Source: SAR116 cluster bacterium
GTDB lineage: Bacteria; Pseudomonadota; Alphaproteobacteria; Puniceispirillales; Puniceispirillaceae
NCBI GenBank assembly: GCA_004212735.1
Contig: SHBD01000008.1
Location: 36,591 to 100,590, forward strand
DNA: 64,000 bases
Direction of reading: 5' to 3'
Shown: positions 30,968 through 40,643 of the stretch, in pieces
Position numbering within the stretch: the stretch's first letter is position 1
Layout: each line of letters opens with the position of its first letter
Notes under the pieces: generated by a model
The model's database searches: none
Told to the model about the DNA's origin: nothing
What the model saw: the letters and a program-made list of their open reading frames with translations, nothing else
Made by a program: the position numbers and the translations under genes

Positions 30968-32117
30968 TCAATTTGGCCAGCTGAGTGGTAAAGCTTTCTG
31001 GCGGCGAATCGAGGAGACTCGGCAGCGAAGCATAGATTGCGCAGGCCTGATCCTGCGGAGCAAAATGCGACACCGACTCAGCAATCCACATGGTTGTATC
31101 AACCAGTCGGGCGTCATTTGGATATTCCGAGTTGAACTCAGAAAATGTCATTGCTGCCTTTTCATAAGAGCCCCGCATAAACTGGACACGGCCAAGCCAG
31201 AAGGCAGCGTCTGCCTCGCGGCTGTGTCCCTTGTTGAAAAGGCGAAATTCGGCAAAGGCATTTTCGGCAGTCTCCAGATCATTCTGCAGCGCCTTGCCAA
31301 GGGCAAAGCGATACTGCTCATCTGGACTTTCGTCAGGCAGGATTTCCGGCTTGGCCGGAAGTGCTGGCGCTTCCTCTGCAGTGCTTGTCTCTATAGTGCC
31401 CTCTGAGGTCTCTTGCGCAGCACCATTTGCATCAAGCCGCCCGGTAGCATCGATTGCATCTTCAGCGCCGGTTTTTGGAGCAGCCGCAATGGTGGTGTCC
31501 CCGTCGTCAAGCTGTTGGTTCAGTTTCTTTTCATCAACGGACCAGGTGGTCGTGCCGTCACCCGCATTGCGCTGCATGGTGATCTGCTCATCTGAGCCTC
31601 CCGGGAGCATGTCAGCGGCAACTGCGGCATTGGCCAGATCATTGCCACCAAGAGTCATCAGGGTCTGCATTCTCTTTTCCATGCGCAACAGACGAAATTC
31701 AACATCAGAGGTGATTTCAAGCGTGCGCTCCATCCGGCGATTGGTCATCGCCAGCGCATCTGTGAGCCGTTCGATGTTGTCCTGCAGGGACCGGATACTG
31801 GCGCTGATCTCGCTCTCATCGGTCGAAGTGCTGCTGGAAAGTTGTTCAACCTGCATCTGCAACGTGCGAAAACCCTGTTCAACACTGCCGCGTAAATCCT
31901 TCAGGTCCATGTCAAATAGATCCATACGCTGCTGCTGACGCAAGATCAATTCTTGTTCAACCCCGGTGTCATCAGAGGAGAGAATGACTGTGCGTGGACT
32001 CTTGCCCGTTGTCGCTTTGTTTGATCCATCAGCATTGTAGCTTTGCGCATTCGCGAAGGAGTCCACCAGCATAAGAGGAAGCGCCACGACAATAGATGCG
32101 ACAAATTTTTTTATCAT
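30942..32117 (-). CDS. cpoB: Tol-Pal system periplasmic coordinator CpoB (YbgF)
   Basis: CpoB links the Tol-Pal machine with peptidoglycan synthesis during constriction. The 391-residue product starts with a signal peptide (MIKKFVASIVVALPLMLV). A coiled-coil segment follows with LQDNIERLTDALAMTNRRM, then an acidic low-complexity linker, then a C-terminal TPR domain (EQYRFALGKALQNDLETAENAF, with AAFWLGRVQFMRGSYEKA). The frame is open to 32144, but the ATG at 32117 has AAAGG upstream and a better signal peptide. A terminator lies between pal and this gene, so it may be expressed partly on its own. Its end overlaps the tilS start. Confidence 0.92.
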   Translation of the reverse strand: MIKKFVASIVVALPLMLVDSFANAQSYNADGSNKATTGKSPRTVILSSDDTGVEQELILRQQQRMDLFDMDLKDLRGSVEQGFRTLQMQVEQLSSSTSTDESEISASIRSLQDNIERLTDALAMTNRRMERTLEITSDVEFRLLRMEKRMQTLMTLGGNDLANAAVAADMLPGGSDEQITMQRNAGDGTTTWSVDEKKLNQQLDDGDTTIAAAPKTGAEDAIDATGRLDANGAAQETSEGTIETSTAEEAPALPAKPEILPDESPDEQYRFALGKALQNDLETAENAFAEFRLFNKGHSREADAAFWLGRVQFMRGSYEKAAMTFSEFNSEYPNDARLVDTTMWIAESVSHFAPQDQACAIYASLPSLLDSPPESFTTQLAKLSAASNCDS

Positions 32118-32213
32118 CGGAACAGCCTTTGCATTTTTTCGCATTGGGGTTGGATGGCTTGACTCAACAATCCTAATACTAAATTAAGCTGTCATTTTGT
32201 CAGAAATTAGGCA

Positions 32214-32241
32214 CAAAAAGAGGAGCCATAAGCCCCTCTTT
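32214..32241 (-). terminator. Intrinsic terminator between pal and cpoB
   Basis: On the minus strand AAAGAGGGGC pairs with GCTCCTCTTT (10 bp with one G-U) around the loop TTATG and is followed by five T. It lies about 45 bases after the pal stop. It should end or attenuate the tol-pal transcript before cpoB. Confidence 0.85.
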
Positions 32242-32285
32242 CCACGTCTTTCAAAAACCACCGCACATTTCAGACGTGCTCTGGT

Positions 32286-32903
32286 TTAATCGATCATTGT
32301 TGCAGAACGGCGATTTTTCGCCCATGCCGCCTCGTTTGACCCCTCAACCACTGGCCGCTCCTTGCCGTAAGACACGATGCGAACGCGTGCAGCATCAATG
32401 CCCTGGGCCAGCAGGAAATCGCGTGATGCAGAGGCTCGACGTTCACCAAGTGCGAGATTGTATTCACGCGTGCCGCGCTCATCACAGTGACCCTCGACGG
32501 TAATCTTGATCGATGGGTTAACTTTCAGGAATGCGGCCTGACGTGACAATGTCTGCTGAGCGCGTGGATCAAGCGCCGCGCTGTCAAAAGCGAAATAGAC
32601 AGTGTTGCCAATCGCAGTCAACTTCTCAGCTGGAGTACGGGTTGAGGTTGATGAACCTGCACCGGCTGAAGCCGATGAACTGTCCGACGCAGACGAGCTG
32701 GACGAGCCGTCGCCAGAGGACGAAGATGAAGCATCCGAAGATGAAGCATCCGAAGATGAAGCATCCGAAGATGAAGCATCCGAAGATGCAGTGGTCGTTG
32801 TTGAAGAACTGTCACCACTGCTGTCGCTGGCTGTTTGTGATGCTGTCTCACAAGCTGCGAGGAAGAACGTCACTGCGAACAGTGCAATCAGGCGTTGAAA
32901 CAT
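32286..32903 (-). CDS. pal: Peptidoglycan-associated lipoprotein Pal
   Basis: Pal is an outer-membrane lipoprotein that binds peptidoglycan and TolB. The 205-residue protein has a lipoprotein signal ending FLAAC (Cys18), an unusually long Ser/Asp/Ala linker of about 70 residues with SSDAS repeats, and an OmpA-like domain from about residue 95. That domain contains VYFAFDSAALD, VEGHCDERGTREYN and the NRRS motif. GGGGGC six bases before the ATG can act as ribosome-binding site. The linker length varies by repeat number, while the folded domain is normal. Confidence 0.95.
   Translation of the reverse strand: MFQRLIALFAVTFFLAACETASQTASDSSGDSSSTTTTASSDASSSDASSSDASSSDASSSSSGDGSSSSSASDSSSASAGAGSSTSTRTPAEKLTAIGNTVYFAFDSAALDPRAQQTLSRQAAFLKVNPSIKITVEGHCDERGTREYNLALGERRASASRDFLLAQGIDAARVRIVSYGKERPVVEGSNEAAWAKNRRSATMID
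32722..32789. repeat. 15-bp tandem repeat in the pal linker
   Basis: The plus-strand unit GAAGATGAAGCATCC occurs four times without change (32722-32781) with a partial fifth copy. It encodes the SSDAS repeat of the Pal linker on the minus strand. Identical codons in each copy point to recent slippage. Confidence 0.9.
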
Positions 32904-33218
32904 TTTATGCCCCCGATATTTAAGTTGTCCGGCGTACCGGTTCGATTATTCTGTTTTGCCCGCCATTTGCAGGTCCGTGGTGCCACCAGAAACCGTTCAA
33001 ATCCTAATGCGCCGCTTGCGCACCGATTAGAGTGCGGACACGTGCTTCACCTTCACATCCAGCGTCTGGACAGCAATACCTATCTGTCTAATAGCGCAAA
33101 AACCCAATTAAAGAAACAGAAAAACTTGTCTTTAGGTCACTCCGGCACGCGAAAACTCTGGCCCTTGCGGTTTTGCATACTCATTTTGTGAGGAGACGGC
33201 AAAAAATACGGCCACGCC
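32904..33218. other. Intergenic region between tolB and pal
   Basis: These 315 bases contain no gene that I can support. They hold the leader and probable promoter of pal on the minus strand. I saw no convincing intrinsic terminator for tolB; a TATTTTTT run close to the tolB stop lacks a clear stem. Confidence 0.5.
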
Positions 33219-34565
33219 CTAACGCACCGGTGACCATGCCGGATCTGAGGCATCAGAGGGTGTGATCACCCTGCGTTCATTAAAGCCAGTTATATCAACG
33301 CGGTAAAGAGCTGTCTCGCCACCAGTGCCGTCATTCTCAAACGGTTCTTGCTTGAAATACATCAATACGCGCCCGTTGGGTGCCCAGGTTGGTGCCTCAA
33401 CCAAAAATCCCTCTGCAAGCAGACGCTCGCCAGACCCGTCGACATTCATCACGCCGATATAGAACCTACCACCAGTCATTTTGGTAAAGGCAATGATATC
33501 ACCGCGTGGCGACCAAACAGGCGTTGCATAACGCCCATCACCGAAGCTTATACGCTTTACGTTGCTGCCGTCGGTGTTCATGACATAGAGCTGTTGTCGC
33601 CCACCCCTGTCTGAGTTGAACACGATTTTACGGCCATCCGGCGCGTAGGAAGGCGAGGTGTCGATGGAGGCTGATTTAGTCAGCTGGTTCATCGCCTGGG
33701 TGCTCAAATCCATTTCGTAAATGTCGGTGAGGCCATTTTTTGCCCAGCTCATGATCAGCTTGTCACCACGCGGCCCAAAACGGGGCGCAAATGTCATTCC
33801 GGGAAAGGAGCCGAGCCGTTCACTCCGCCCTGTCCTGATGTCATGAATGTACACATTGGGTTCATCATTGAAATAATTAAGATAGGCGATTTCATGGGTT
33901 TGCGGCGAAAAACGGGGTGTCAGCACAAGGTCAAGGCCACTGGTCAGATAGCGATGGTTATGTCCATCCTGATCCATGATGGCCAGCCGTTTGACGCGGC
34001 GGGACTGCGTACCGGATTCGGCGACGTAGACAATCTGAGTGTCAAAATAACCTGAATCACCGGTGAATTCCTCATAAACGAAATCGGCAATCTTATGGGC
34101 AAGCTGGCGCAGACCATCGGGGCTGGCATTACCAGAACCTGAGGTGATGTTGCGCTGCGTGATCACATCCCACAGGACGAATTCCACCTGTAGCTTGCCG
34201 TCAGCATCAATCTCGGCTGAGCCAACGAGCAGCCCCTTTGCGCCCAGCGGTGCCCAATTGGAAAAATCGGGGCGTATGGCGGGTGATTTCGGCGGCGCAA
34301 TGAATGCAGCGCTGTCGATCGGGTCGAACAGCCCCGAGCTCAGCAAATCATTGGAAATGATTTCAGCAATCTGTCGCCCGGAGTCGCTTATCTCACCATC
34401 AAGATTGGTAAATTCAGCAATGGCGATTGGCGTCGGTGCAACCTGCCCTTCGGTAATCCTGATACGTTGTTGCGCTGACGCAGGTTCGGCGAAAAAACCG
34501 TATGTCACAGCAGCCAACGCCATTAGACAGGACAAAACTAACAGTTTCACTCTCAACACATTCAT
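33219..34565 (-). CDS. tolB: Tol-Pal system periplasmic protein TolB
   Basis: TolB is the periplasmic beta-propeller that binds Pal and is released by TolA. The 448-residue protein has a signal peptide ending EPASAQQ (cleavage near residue 31), an N-terminal alpha/beta domain ([25 protein letters not shown]) and WD40-like propeller repeats. Examples are [34 protein letters not shown] and [21 protein letters not shown] before the ATG is a good ribosome-binding site. It lies 40 bases downstream of tolA. Confidence 0.96.
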   Translation of the reverse strand: MNVLRVKLLVLSCLMALAAVTYGFFAEPASAQQRIRITEGQVAPTPIAIAEFTNLDGEISDSGRQIAEIISNDLLSSGLFDPIDSAAFIAPPKSPAIRPDFSNWAPLGAKGLLVGSAEIDADGKLQVEFVLWDVITQRNITSGSGNASPDGLRQLAHKIADFVYEEFTGDSGYFDTQIVYVAESGTQSRRVKRLAIMDQDGHNHRYLTSGLDLVLTPRFSPQTHEIAYLNYFNDEPNVYIHDIRTGRSERLGSFPGMTFAPRFGPRGDKLIMSWAKNGLTDIYEMDLSTQAMNQLTKSASIDTSPSYAPDGRKIVFNSDRGGRQQLYVMNTDGSNVKRISFGDGRYATPVWSPRGDIIAFTKMTGGRFYIGVMNVDGSGERLLAEGFLVEAPTWAPNGRVLMYFKQEPFENDGTGGETALYRVDITGFNERRVITPSDASDPAWSPVR

Positions 34566-34605
34566 GAAGACACCCTCTTAACCGGTCTTGGCTACAACCG
34601 CCCCA

Positions 34606-35694
34606 TCAACGCGACATGAAAGCCGGATCAAACTCAAAAATAAATTCCCGCCGTTGTCCATTTGGATTGTGCGGAATTGGCAATGGCGAACTATCCACCA
34701 TGGCTCGCTGGGCCGCAAGGGCCGACGCCTTGAAATATTTGTCCAGCGACATTCTGAGCCTGTCCTTGATCTCAGCCTTCAACACATTGCTCTCACTATC
34801 TATCACCACAATTATGTCAACAATAAGTGAATCATTGCCGGCAGCACCTGGCGGCGGACTCCAGTAATCCTTGAGGTGCAGCCGCAACCGGTCAATCACA
34901 TCAACACCGATTTTCATGTTACGCGGTGGTTTCGGTGCCCTCTGGGCATTGCCTGCTGCTGCGCTCAACGTCTTGTTAAGGGTGTCAGAGACCTGTTTTC
35001 GTTCCTGTTCCTTGCGCTTTTTCTCAGCCTCCTCTGCCTGAGTCTTGACCTTGGCAAGATTCTGGAGAATACCGGTCGCAGCCTGTTTGCGTTTCTGTTC
35101 ATCCTTGACCAGCTTGTTAACCTGCGCGACCAGATTATCCTGCGCTTTTTTGGCGGGCGTCGACTTGGTGGTCTGCGGTTTTTTAGGCGTTGGCTTTGGC
35201 GGTGTTGGTTTTTCCGCCGATGCCACATTCTTCTGGCGTTTCGGTTTCGGCTTTGGCAGGGCCTTCGGCATTGCACGTGGCTTTGCCTTGGGCGCCTGAA
35301 CTGCTTCCGCCTTGCTCAATTTGGGTTTGACTGTCGGCTTCTCAGGAATCACCTCAGCAGCAGGTGAGGGGCTTTTTGGTGCCGGAGTTGGGTCCGGAGC
35401 GGGTTTAGCTTTTGCCTTTGGCATCGGCTCGGGTGCCGGGGCAGGCCTTGCAGCCGGAGGTTTGGGTGGGGGTGTCGCTTGTTTCTTGCGGATTGTAGGC
35501 TCTTTTTCTTCTTTTGCAGTGCTGGGTTTATTGCCCTCGATCAAATTCGTTTCCGGCACAGTCTGCACTATTTCCATCACCATCAACGGCATATCCTCAG
35601 GCAGGTCGCGTTTCAGCGATGGCAAACCAACGATTGCCAATACCGCTGCAAGGCAGTGCATAATCACTGAAATGAGTATCGGGCGACCTGTCAT
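34606..35694 (-). CDS. tolA: TolA-like envelope protein of the Tol-Pal system
   Basis: TolA spans the periplasm from the TolQR motor to TolB and Pal. The 362-residue protein has one N-terminal membrane helix (about residues 5-24). A long Pro/Lys/Ala-rich and then Lys/Glu/Arg-rich extended region runs to about residue 245 (for example KPKPKRQKN). A TonB/TolA-like C-terminal domain follows with DRLRLHLKDYWSPPPGAAG. The sequence is poorly conserved in the middle, and identification rests on architecture and on its position between tolR and tolB. Confidence 0.9.
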   Translation of the reverse strand: MTGRPILISVIMHCLAAVLAIVGLPSLKRDLPEDMPLMVMEIVQTVPETNLIEGNKPSTAKEEKEPTIRKKQATPPPKPPAARPAPAPEPMPKAKAKPAPDPTPAPKSPSPAAEVIPEKPTVKPKLSKAEAVQAPKAKPRAMPKALPKPKPKRQKNVASAEKPTPPKPTPKKPQTTKSTPAKKAQDNLVAQVNKLVKDEQKRKQAATGILQNLAKVKTQAEEAEKKRKEQERKQVSDTLNKTLSAAAGNAQRAPKPPRNMKIGVDVIDRLRLHLKDYWSPPPGAAGNDSLIVDIIVVIDSESNVLKAEIKDRLRMSLDKYFKASALAAQRAMVDSSPLPIPHNPNGQRREFIFEFDPAFMSR

Positions 35695-35738
35695 GATGTC
35701 TCGCTGTTTCCCGTGCGGCCTCGGCGTTGCACCCTCAC

Positions 35739-36167
35739 CTAGCCCTGTTCCGGAAGGCGTGCGACAAGGGCAACCCTCTCAAAACCGGCGGCCTGAATAC
35801 GCCCCATTACCCCGAGAACATCGCCATAGGCCACAGCGGCATCTCCGCGCACGAAAATTCGTACGCCGGGGTTGGCGTTGGAGATGGCCTGAAGGCGGGG
35901 AATCAGCTGATCTGGCGGCATTTCCGTCTCCTGCAAATACAATGTGCCATCATCCTTGATCGATACCACGAGCGGCGCTGCGTCAGCATTGATCTGCCCC
36001 GCCTGCGTCTTTGGCAAATCGACCTCGACACCAACGGTCAACAAAGGTGCCGTCACCATGAAAACAATCAGCAGCACGAGCATTACATCGACGAACGGCG
36101 TAACATTGATTTCCCCCATCGGCCGATGCCGGCGTCCATTGCCGGAACGTTTCAAACCCGCACCCAT
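35739..36167 (-). CDS. tolR: Tol-Pal motor protein TolR (ExbD family)
   Basis: TolR forms the proton-driven motor with TolQ. The 142-residue protein has the ExbD pattern: basic N-terminus (HRPMGEINVTPFVDVMLVLL), with the proton-pathway Asp inside the single membrane helix, and a small periplasmic domain. Its start overlaps the tolQ stop by one base. tolA follows after 44 bases. Confidence 0.95.
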   Translation of the reverse strand: MGAGLKRSGNGRRHRPMGEINVTPFVDVMLVLLIVFMVTAPLLTVGVEVDLPKTQAGQINADAAPLVVSIKDDGTLYLQETEMPPDQLIPRLQAISNANPGVRIFVRGDAAVAYGDVLGVMGRIQAAGFERVALVARLPEQG

Positions 36168-36892
36168 CAGCTGCCATCCTCATCCAACTGGCGAGCCAAT
36201 AGAGTGCTGAACTCCTGCGCAAACGTCTCTAGACGGGCACCCTGCCGCTCCAGGTCACCTGCAAATTTATTATAGGCCACAACAGCGGGGATGGCCGCCG
36301 CAAGGCCAAGAGCCGTTGCAAACAACGCCTCGGCAATGCCCGGCGCGACAACCGCGAGGCTGGTGTTTTTAGATTCGGCAATCGACTGAAACGAATTCAT
36401 GATGCCCCAGACGGTGCCAAGCAAACCGATAAAGGGCGATACCGAGCCAATCGAAGCCAGAAAATTCATCCCGCGCTCAAGCCGCTCCATCTCTCGTGTG
36501 ATTGTGAAATTCATCGATCTGTCGATACGACTAACAAGCGAGGCGCGCAAATCAGATCGGCCCGCATTGGCAAGGCCACGCGACGTTGCCCGCCTCCATT
36601 CGCGCATCGCCGCAACAAAAACCCGGCTCATCGCATCCTGAGGATCAGCACCAGTGTCATCATAGAGCTCATCGAGCGAACCGCCGGACCAGAAGGAGTC
36701 CTCAAACTCGCTCGCCAAACGGCGTTCCCGCCGAATTGACGAAACCTTGTCGACCACAATTGCCCAACAACAGACCGAAGCCGCCAACAAGACCAGCATG
36801 ACCAGCTTTACAAGCGGGTCGGCTGCCATGAACAGACCCCAGATGCTCATATCGGCACCCGAATGCGTTACCACAGTTTCAACAGACTCCAT
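36167..36892 (-). CDS. tolQ: Tol-Pal motor protein TolQ (MotA/ExbB family)
   Basis: TolQ is the inner-membrane channel subunit of the Tol motor. The 241-residue protein has three membrane helices: near residues 28-50, around 135-160 (with FLASIGSVSPFIGLLGTVWG) and around 170-200 (VAPGIAEALFATALGLAAAIPAVVAY, the family motif). The cytoplasmic loop includes RMNFTITREMERLERG. It lies 52 bases downstream of ybgC, in the standard ybgC-tolQRAB-pal order. Confidence 0.96.
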   Translation of the reverse strand: MESVETVVTHSGADMSIWGLFMAADPLVKLVMLVLLAASVCCWAIVVDKVSSIRRERRLASEFEDSFWSGGSLDELYDDTGADPQDAMSRVFVAAMREWRRATSRGLANAGRSDLRASLVSRIDRSMNFTITREMERLERGMNFLASIGSVSPFIGLLGTVWGIMNSFQSIAESKNTSLAVVAPGIAEALFATALGLAAAIPAVVAYNKFAGDLERQGARLETFAQEFSTLLARQLDEDGS

Positions 36893-36944
36893 TTATCGTC
36901 CCCACTTATCCAATTTTATCCTGTTAACTTTCATCATGGTCCCG

Positions 36945-37430
36945 CTAGCTGCCGATCAAGCGATCCATGATCTTTTCTGGCATCCGTGCCGGCTTTGCCT
37001 CGCCCTCCCCATCGACAGCGACATGAACTATGTCAACGACAACTCCGGCAAGAATATGGCCAGTGTCATGATTTTTGATGGTTTGTTCGAGCTGCAGTCT
37101 CAATTTCGAAAATTTGATGGTCCTGGTGCATACGCACAGGACGGCACCCAGCCCGGCTGCCTTTTTGAAATCAATCTCTGCGCGACGGACAACAAAAGCG
37201 TGTCCGCCGGCCTTGCCATGCACATTTTCCTCCTGAAAAATCCCAAGACAGCGCAAATAGCTGGAGCGGGCCCGCTCAGCGAACTTCAGATAATTCGCAT
37301 GATAAATGATACCGCCGAGATCGGTATCCTCATATTGAACACGCAACAGGTAATTGTGCGTGCCCTCCTTGATCCAGCCATCAAGCTGCAAAGCACCAGT
37401 CTGCGGAATGTGACTAGTCGTCATCGTCAT
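36945..37430 (-). CDS. ybgC: Acyl-CoA thioesterase YbgC
   Basis: YbgC is a hotdog-fold thioesterase of the Tol-Pal cluster, thought to act in phospholipid metabolism at the inner membrane. The 161-residue product shows [18 protein letters not shown], with the catalytic Asp of the family, and [12 protein letters not shown]. The frame is open to 37490, but that would lie deep inside ruvB. ATGs at 37430 and 37424 are the likely starts, inside the Asp-rich end of ruvB, which suggests translational coupling. Confidence 0.9.
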   Translation of the reverse strand: MTMTTSHIPQTGALQLDGWIKEGTHNYLLRVQYEDTDLGGIIYHANYLKFAERARSSYLRCLGIFQEENVHGKAGGHAFVVRRAEIDFKKAAGLGAVLCVCTRTIKFSKLRLQLEQTIKNHDTGHILAGVVVDIVHVAVDGEGEAKPARMPEKIMDRLIGS

Positions 37431-38466
37431 CAACAACCCCGCCAAGCATATCAAGCTGCGGCGCCACAGCTGCCGGCGGGGTAATGCCAAGATAATCCCA
37501 ACCGCCAGATGACAGACATCGGCCCCGGGGCGTTCGCATCAACAGGCCAGTCTGCATCAGATAGGGTTCGATCACCTCTTCAAGAACGTCACGCTGTTCG
37601 GACAACACGGCAGCCAATGTTTCCACACCAACCGGTCCGCCGTTATAATTTTCCGCAAGGCAGCCAAGATAGCGCCTGTCCATGGCGTCAAGACCGTTTG
37701 CGTCCACCTCCAACCGCCCGAGCGCCTCATCTGCAACAGCAGCACTGACGGAGGCATAGCCACCCACGCTGGCGATATCGCGGACCCGTCGCAACAGACG
37801 ACCGGCCACCCGCGGCGTACCCCGCGCTCGGCCGGCAATCTCGGCAGCGCCGTCATCTGCCAGATCAAGCCCAAGTTTGTTCGCCTGCCTGTTCAAGATC
37901 AATATCAGTTCATCTCGGTCGTAAAACTGCATCCGCATCTGAATGCCAAACCGGTCGCGCAACGGTGTTGTCAGCAGGCCTGAGCGTGTCGTCGCGCCAA
38001 CGAGGGTGAATGCCGGCAAGTCAATTCGCACCGATCGTGCCGACGGCCCCTCACCAATAATTAGATCCAGCTGGAAATCCTCCATCGCCGGATACAGAAC
38101 TTCCTCAACAGCTGGCGCGAGACGGTGAATTTCATCGATGAACAGAACATCACGCGGTTGCAAATTTGTCAGCAGCGCCGCCAGATCGCCAGCACGAGCA
38201 ATCACCGGCCCGGACGTGGCCCTGAATCCCACACCAAGCTCAGCAGCTATAATCTGCGCCAATGTAGTTTTACCAAGGCCGGGCGGGCCGTGAAGCAGCG
38301 TGTGATCCATCGCATCACCACGGCTGCGCGCTGCACTTATAAAAGTCTCCAGATTAGCCCGGCCATTGCCCTGCCCGATGAATTCAACAAGCGAGGTCGG
38401 TCGCAAAGCACTATCGGCGCGTTCCTGATTGTCGCCACTGATCAAACGGTCATCTTCACCGGACAT
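37414..38466 (-). CDS. ruvB: Holliday junction helicase ATPase RuvB
   Basis: RuvB is the hexameric motor that drives branch migration at Holliday junctions. The 350-residue protein has Walker A GPPGLGKT, Walker B DEIHR, sensor motif GATTRSGLL, and a C-terminal winged helix with the PRGR motif. The tail ends in five Asp residues. It starts directly after the ruvA stop and overlaps ybgC at its end. Confidence 0.97.
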   Translation of the reverse strand: MSGEDDRLISGDNQERADSALRPTSLVEFIGQGNGRANLETFISAARSRGDAMDHTLLHGPPGLGKTTLAQIIAAELGVGFRATSGPVIARAGDLAALLTNLQPRDVLFIDEIHRLAPAVEEVLYPAMEDFQLDLIIGEGPSARSVRIDLPAFTLVGATTRSGLLTTPLRDRFGIQMRMQFYDRDELILILNRQANKLGLDLADDGAAEIAGRARGTPRVAGRLLRRVRDIASVGGYASVSAAVADEALGRLEVDANGLDAMDRRYLGCLAENYNGGPVGVETLAAVLSEQRDVLEEVIEPYLMQTGLLMRTPRGRCLSSGGWDYLGITPPAAVAPQLDMLGGVVDDDDD

Positions 38467-39099
38467 CTAGCTTCCCATTTCCTGCAACGCACCGGCAATA
38501 AGAGATGATACATTATCAGCAGCGCCGGACTCCCCCATCTTCTGGCGTGCCCGCAACAAAGCAGCATGTGCTTCTGCCCGACCATAGCCAAGATTAAGCA
38601 AAGCCGACATTGCATCAGCCACCACCGCATCATTTCCCTCAGCCAGTCCGGCGCTAACCGCGCCGACCCCACCCATGGCATCGACGAGCGTAGGTAGCTT
38701 GCCAATTTTTTCAGACAATTCATTGACCACCCGTTGGGCCAGCTTTGGCCCAACACCATCTGCCCGCGTAACCATCGCCTTATCACCGGCGATAATGGCG
38801 CTTGACAGCTCGGCAGGGCTTAGAACCGACAAAATGGCAAGCGCTGCTTTCGCGCCAACGCCCTGAACCGTTGTCAAAAGTCGGAAAGCATCGCGCTCTT
38901 CTGGTTCAAGAAACCCAAACAGGGTCATGCTGTCCTCGCGAACAATCATCTCCGTCAACAGCCTGACCGCAGGATCGGCAAGGCCAAGCTGCGCTTGCGT
39001 CTTGCCGGAGACAGTCACCGCGTAGCCAACGCCGCCAACATCAAGGATGACGATATTGTCAACATACTCCACAAGGGTGCCACGCAATTGGGCAATCAT
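38467..39099 (-). CDS. ruvA: Holliday junction DNA-binding protein RuvA
   Basis: RuvA binds Holliday junctions as a tetramer and loads RuvB. The 210-residue protein has the N-terminal OB fold (MIAQLRGTLVEYVDN), helix-hairpin-helix motifs (LLTTVQGVGAKAALAILS, and VTRADGVGPKLAQRVVNEL), and a C-terminal RuvB-contact domain (ALLNLGYGRAEAHAALLRA). Its start overlaps the ruvC stop as ATGA, and its stop abuts ruvB. Confidence 0.97.
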   Translation of the reverse strand: MIAQLRGTLVEYVDNIVILDVGGVGYAVTVSGKTQAQLGLADPAVRLLTEMIVREDSMTLFGFLEPEERDAFRLLTTVQGVGAKAALAILSVLSPAELSSAIIAGDKAMVTRADGVGPKLAQRVVNELSEKIGKLPTLVDAMGGVGAVSAGLAEGNDAVVADAMSALLNLGYGRAEAHAALLRARQKMGESGAADNVSSLIAGALQEMGS

Positions 39100-39719
39100 C
39101 TGCCATCCTCTCTCACATCACGTGCCAACGCTCTTTCTATGGCAGCCGTCAAACCTGACTTTCGTCCGGATTCGGCGCCACCAGCCCGGGCCGAGCCTAA
39201 ACCTGACGCCGCTTGATTTCCAGTTCTGTTTGCCTCTGCCATTTGAAGGCCAAACGGAGCAAAATCATGACTAGCGGCAATCGCGATGGCGAGCGCATCA
39301 GCCGCATCAGAATTGGCCGCCCGGATACCCAGCAACCGTTCGACCATGTCCTGCATCTGTCTTTTGTCAGCAGTGCCGGTGCCTGCGACTGATTTTTTAA
39401 CCCGTCGTGCTGAAATCTCAACCAGCGGCACCGAAGCCTCGCCACATCGCATCATGGCAACCCCGCGCGCCATTCCCAGCTTCAGCGCCGAGGCAGCCGA
39501 TTTAGCAACGAAAATCTCCTCGATAGCTGCGGCATCAGGGTGATAAGCCGCAATGGCTTCAGCCACACCAACAGCTATGCAATGCAATCGTGCGGCATCG
39601 GCAAGATCAGGGTTTGGTTTGATCACCCCATTAGCAATATGACGCAGCCTGTTGTCAGACTGTTCGATGACACCCCAACCAGTGTTGCGGATCCCGGGAT
39701 CAATGCCAAGAATACGCAT
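39096..39719 (-). CDS. ruvC: Holliday junction resolvase RuvC
   Basis: RuvC cuts Holliday junctions. The 207-residue protein has the RNase H-like active site: Asp7 in MRILGIDPGIRNTGWG, Glu in AAIEEIFVAKSAASALKLG, and Asp residues in DAADALAIAI. The C-terminal extension of about 40 residues, rich in Ala, Gly and Arg, is longer than in E. coli. It lies 14 bases after yebC, so yebC-ruvC-ruvA-ruvB forms one operon as in many bacteria. Confidence 0.96.
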   Translation of the reverse strand: MRILGIDPGIRNTGWGVIEQSDNRLRHIANGVIKPNPDLADAARLHCIAVGVAEAIAAYHPDAAAIEEIFVAKSAASALKLGMARGVAMMRCGEASVPLVEISARRVKKSVAGTGTADKRQMQDMVERLLGIRAANSDAADALAIAIAASHDFAPFGLQMAEANRTGNQAASGLGSARAGGAESGRKSGLTAAIERALARDVREDGR

Positions 39720-39733
39720 CCGGTGCCGCCTCC

Positions 39734-40474
39734 TCAGGCCAGCTTGGCCATGATTTCATCGGGAATATCGAAATTCGACGCTATTGACTGCACATCATCA
39801 TTGTCGTCCAGCACGTCAAGCAACTTGATCAGCGTTGAAGCCTGCGCTTCGTTCACCTCGATGGTGTTTTGCGGCTTCCAGACGAGGCCGGCCTCCTCAG
39901 GGGCGCCAAATGCCGCGAACAATGCCTCGCTGACACGGTTGTAATCCTCGGTGGCACAGGTGATCTCATGTCCATTATCATCCGACTCCACATTGTCAGC
40001 ACCCGCATCCAGTGCGGCTTCAAACATTGAATCTGCATCTGTTGCTTCTGCGGGATAGACCACCTGCCCAACACGGTCAAACATGAAACTAACGGACCCA
40101 GTCTCGCCAAGCGAGCCACCAAATTTGTTGAATGCGGCTCTGACCTCTGATGCTGTGCGGTTGCGGTTGTCAGTCAAACTCTCAACAATCAATGCGGTGC
40201 CACCCGGACCGTACCCCTCATAGCGGATTTCATCATAGGCCTCACCCTCGCCGCCCTCAGCCCGCTTGAGGACACGTTCAATATTGTCCTTCGGCATGTT
40301 GGCGGAACGGGCAGCTGCCAAGGCGGTACGCAGACGTGGATTGGAATCGGGGTCGGTGCCGCTGCGCGCAGCAACAGTCAATTCTTTAATCAGGCGGCCA
40401 AAAATCTTCGCCCGTTTCTTGTCCTGAGCACCCTTGCGGTGCTGAATGTTCTTAAATTTACTGTGGCCTGCCAT
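39734..40474 (-). CDS. yebC: YebC/PmpR family regulatory protein
   Basis: YebC family proteins act in gene regulation and, in recent work, in translation of proline stretches. The 246-residue protein starts [23 protein letters not shown], the family hallmark, followed by [28 protein letters not shown] and the acidic C-terminal domains. The frame is open to 40519, but the ATG at 40474 gives the universal N-terminus. It heads the ruv operon. Confidence 0.95.
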   Translation of the reverse strand: MAGHSKFKNIQHRKGAQDKKRAKIFGRLIKELTVAARSGTDPDSNPRLRTALAAARSANMPKDNIERVLKRAEGGEGEAYDEIRYEGYGPGGTALIVESLTDNRNRTASEVRAAFNKFGGSLGETGSVSFMFDRVGQVVYPAEATDADSMFEAALDAGADNVESDDNGHEITCATEDYNRVSEALFAAFGAPEEAGLVWKPQNTIEVNEAQASTLIKLLDVLDDNDDVQSIASNFDIPDEIMAKLA

Positions 40475-40522
40475 CGATCTGTCTTTTTCTAGCCTGTGTG
40501 TCGTCGGAGCTGGCTGCACTTT

Positions 40523-40541
40523 AAACTGCGGGACGCAGTTT
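40523..40541. terminator. Perfect hairpin between ymdB and yebC, weak terminator candidate
   Basis: AAACTGCG and CGCAGTTT form a perfect 8-bp stem with a 3-base loop in the 169-base gap. Only three T follow on the minus strand, so termination would be weak. It may separate the ygfA-ymdB transcript from yebC-ruv. Confidence 0.4.
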
Positions 40542-40643
40542 TACACAGTGCCGCCGGCAAAAAGCGGATGAAGCTGTGTCTATAGCAGAAGTTACCCGCA
40601 AGATACAGTCTGGCATGCGCCTTCGGGCGACCAAAAAATCGTC

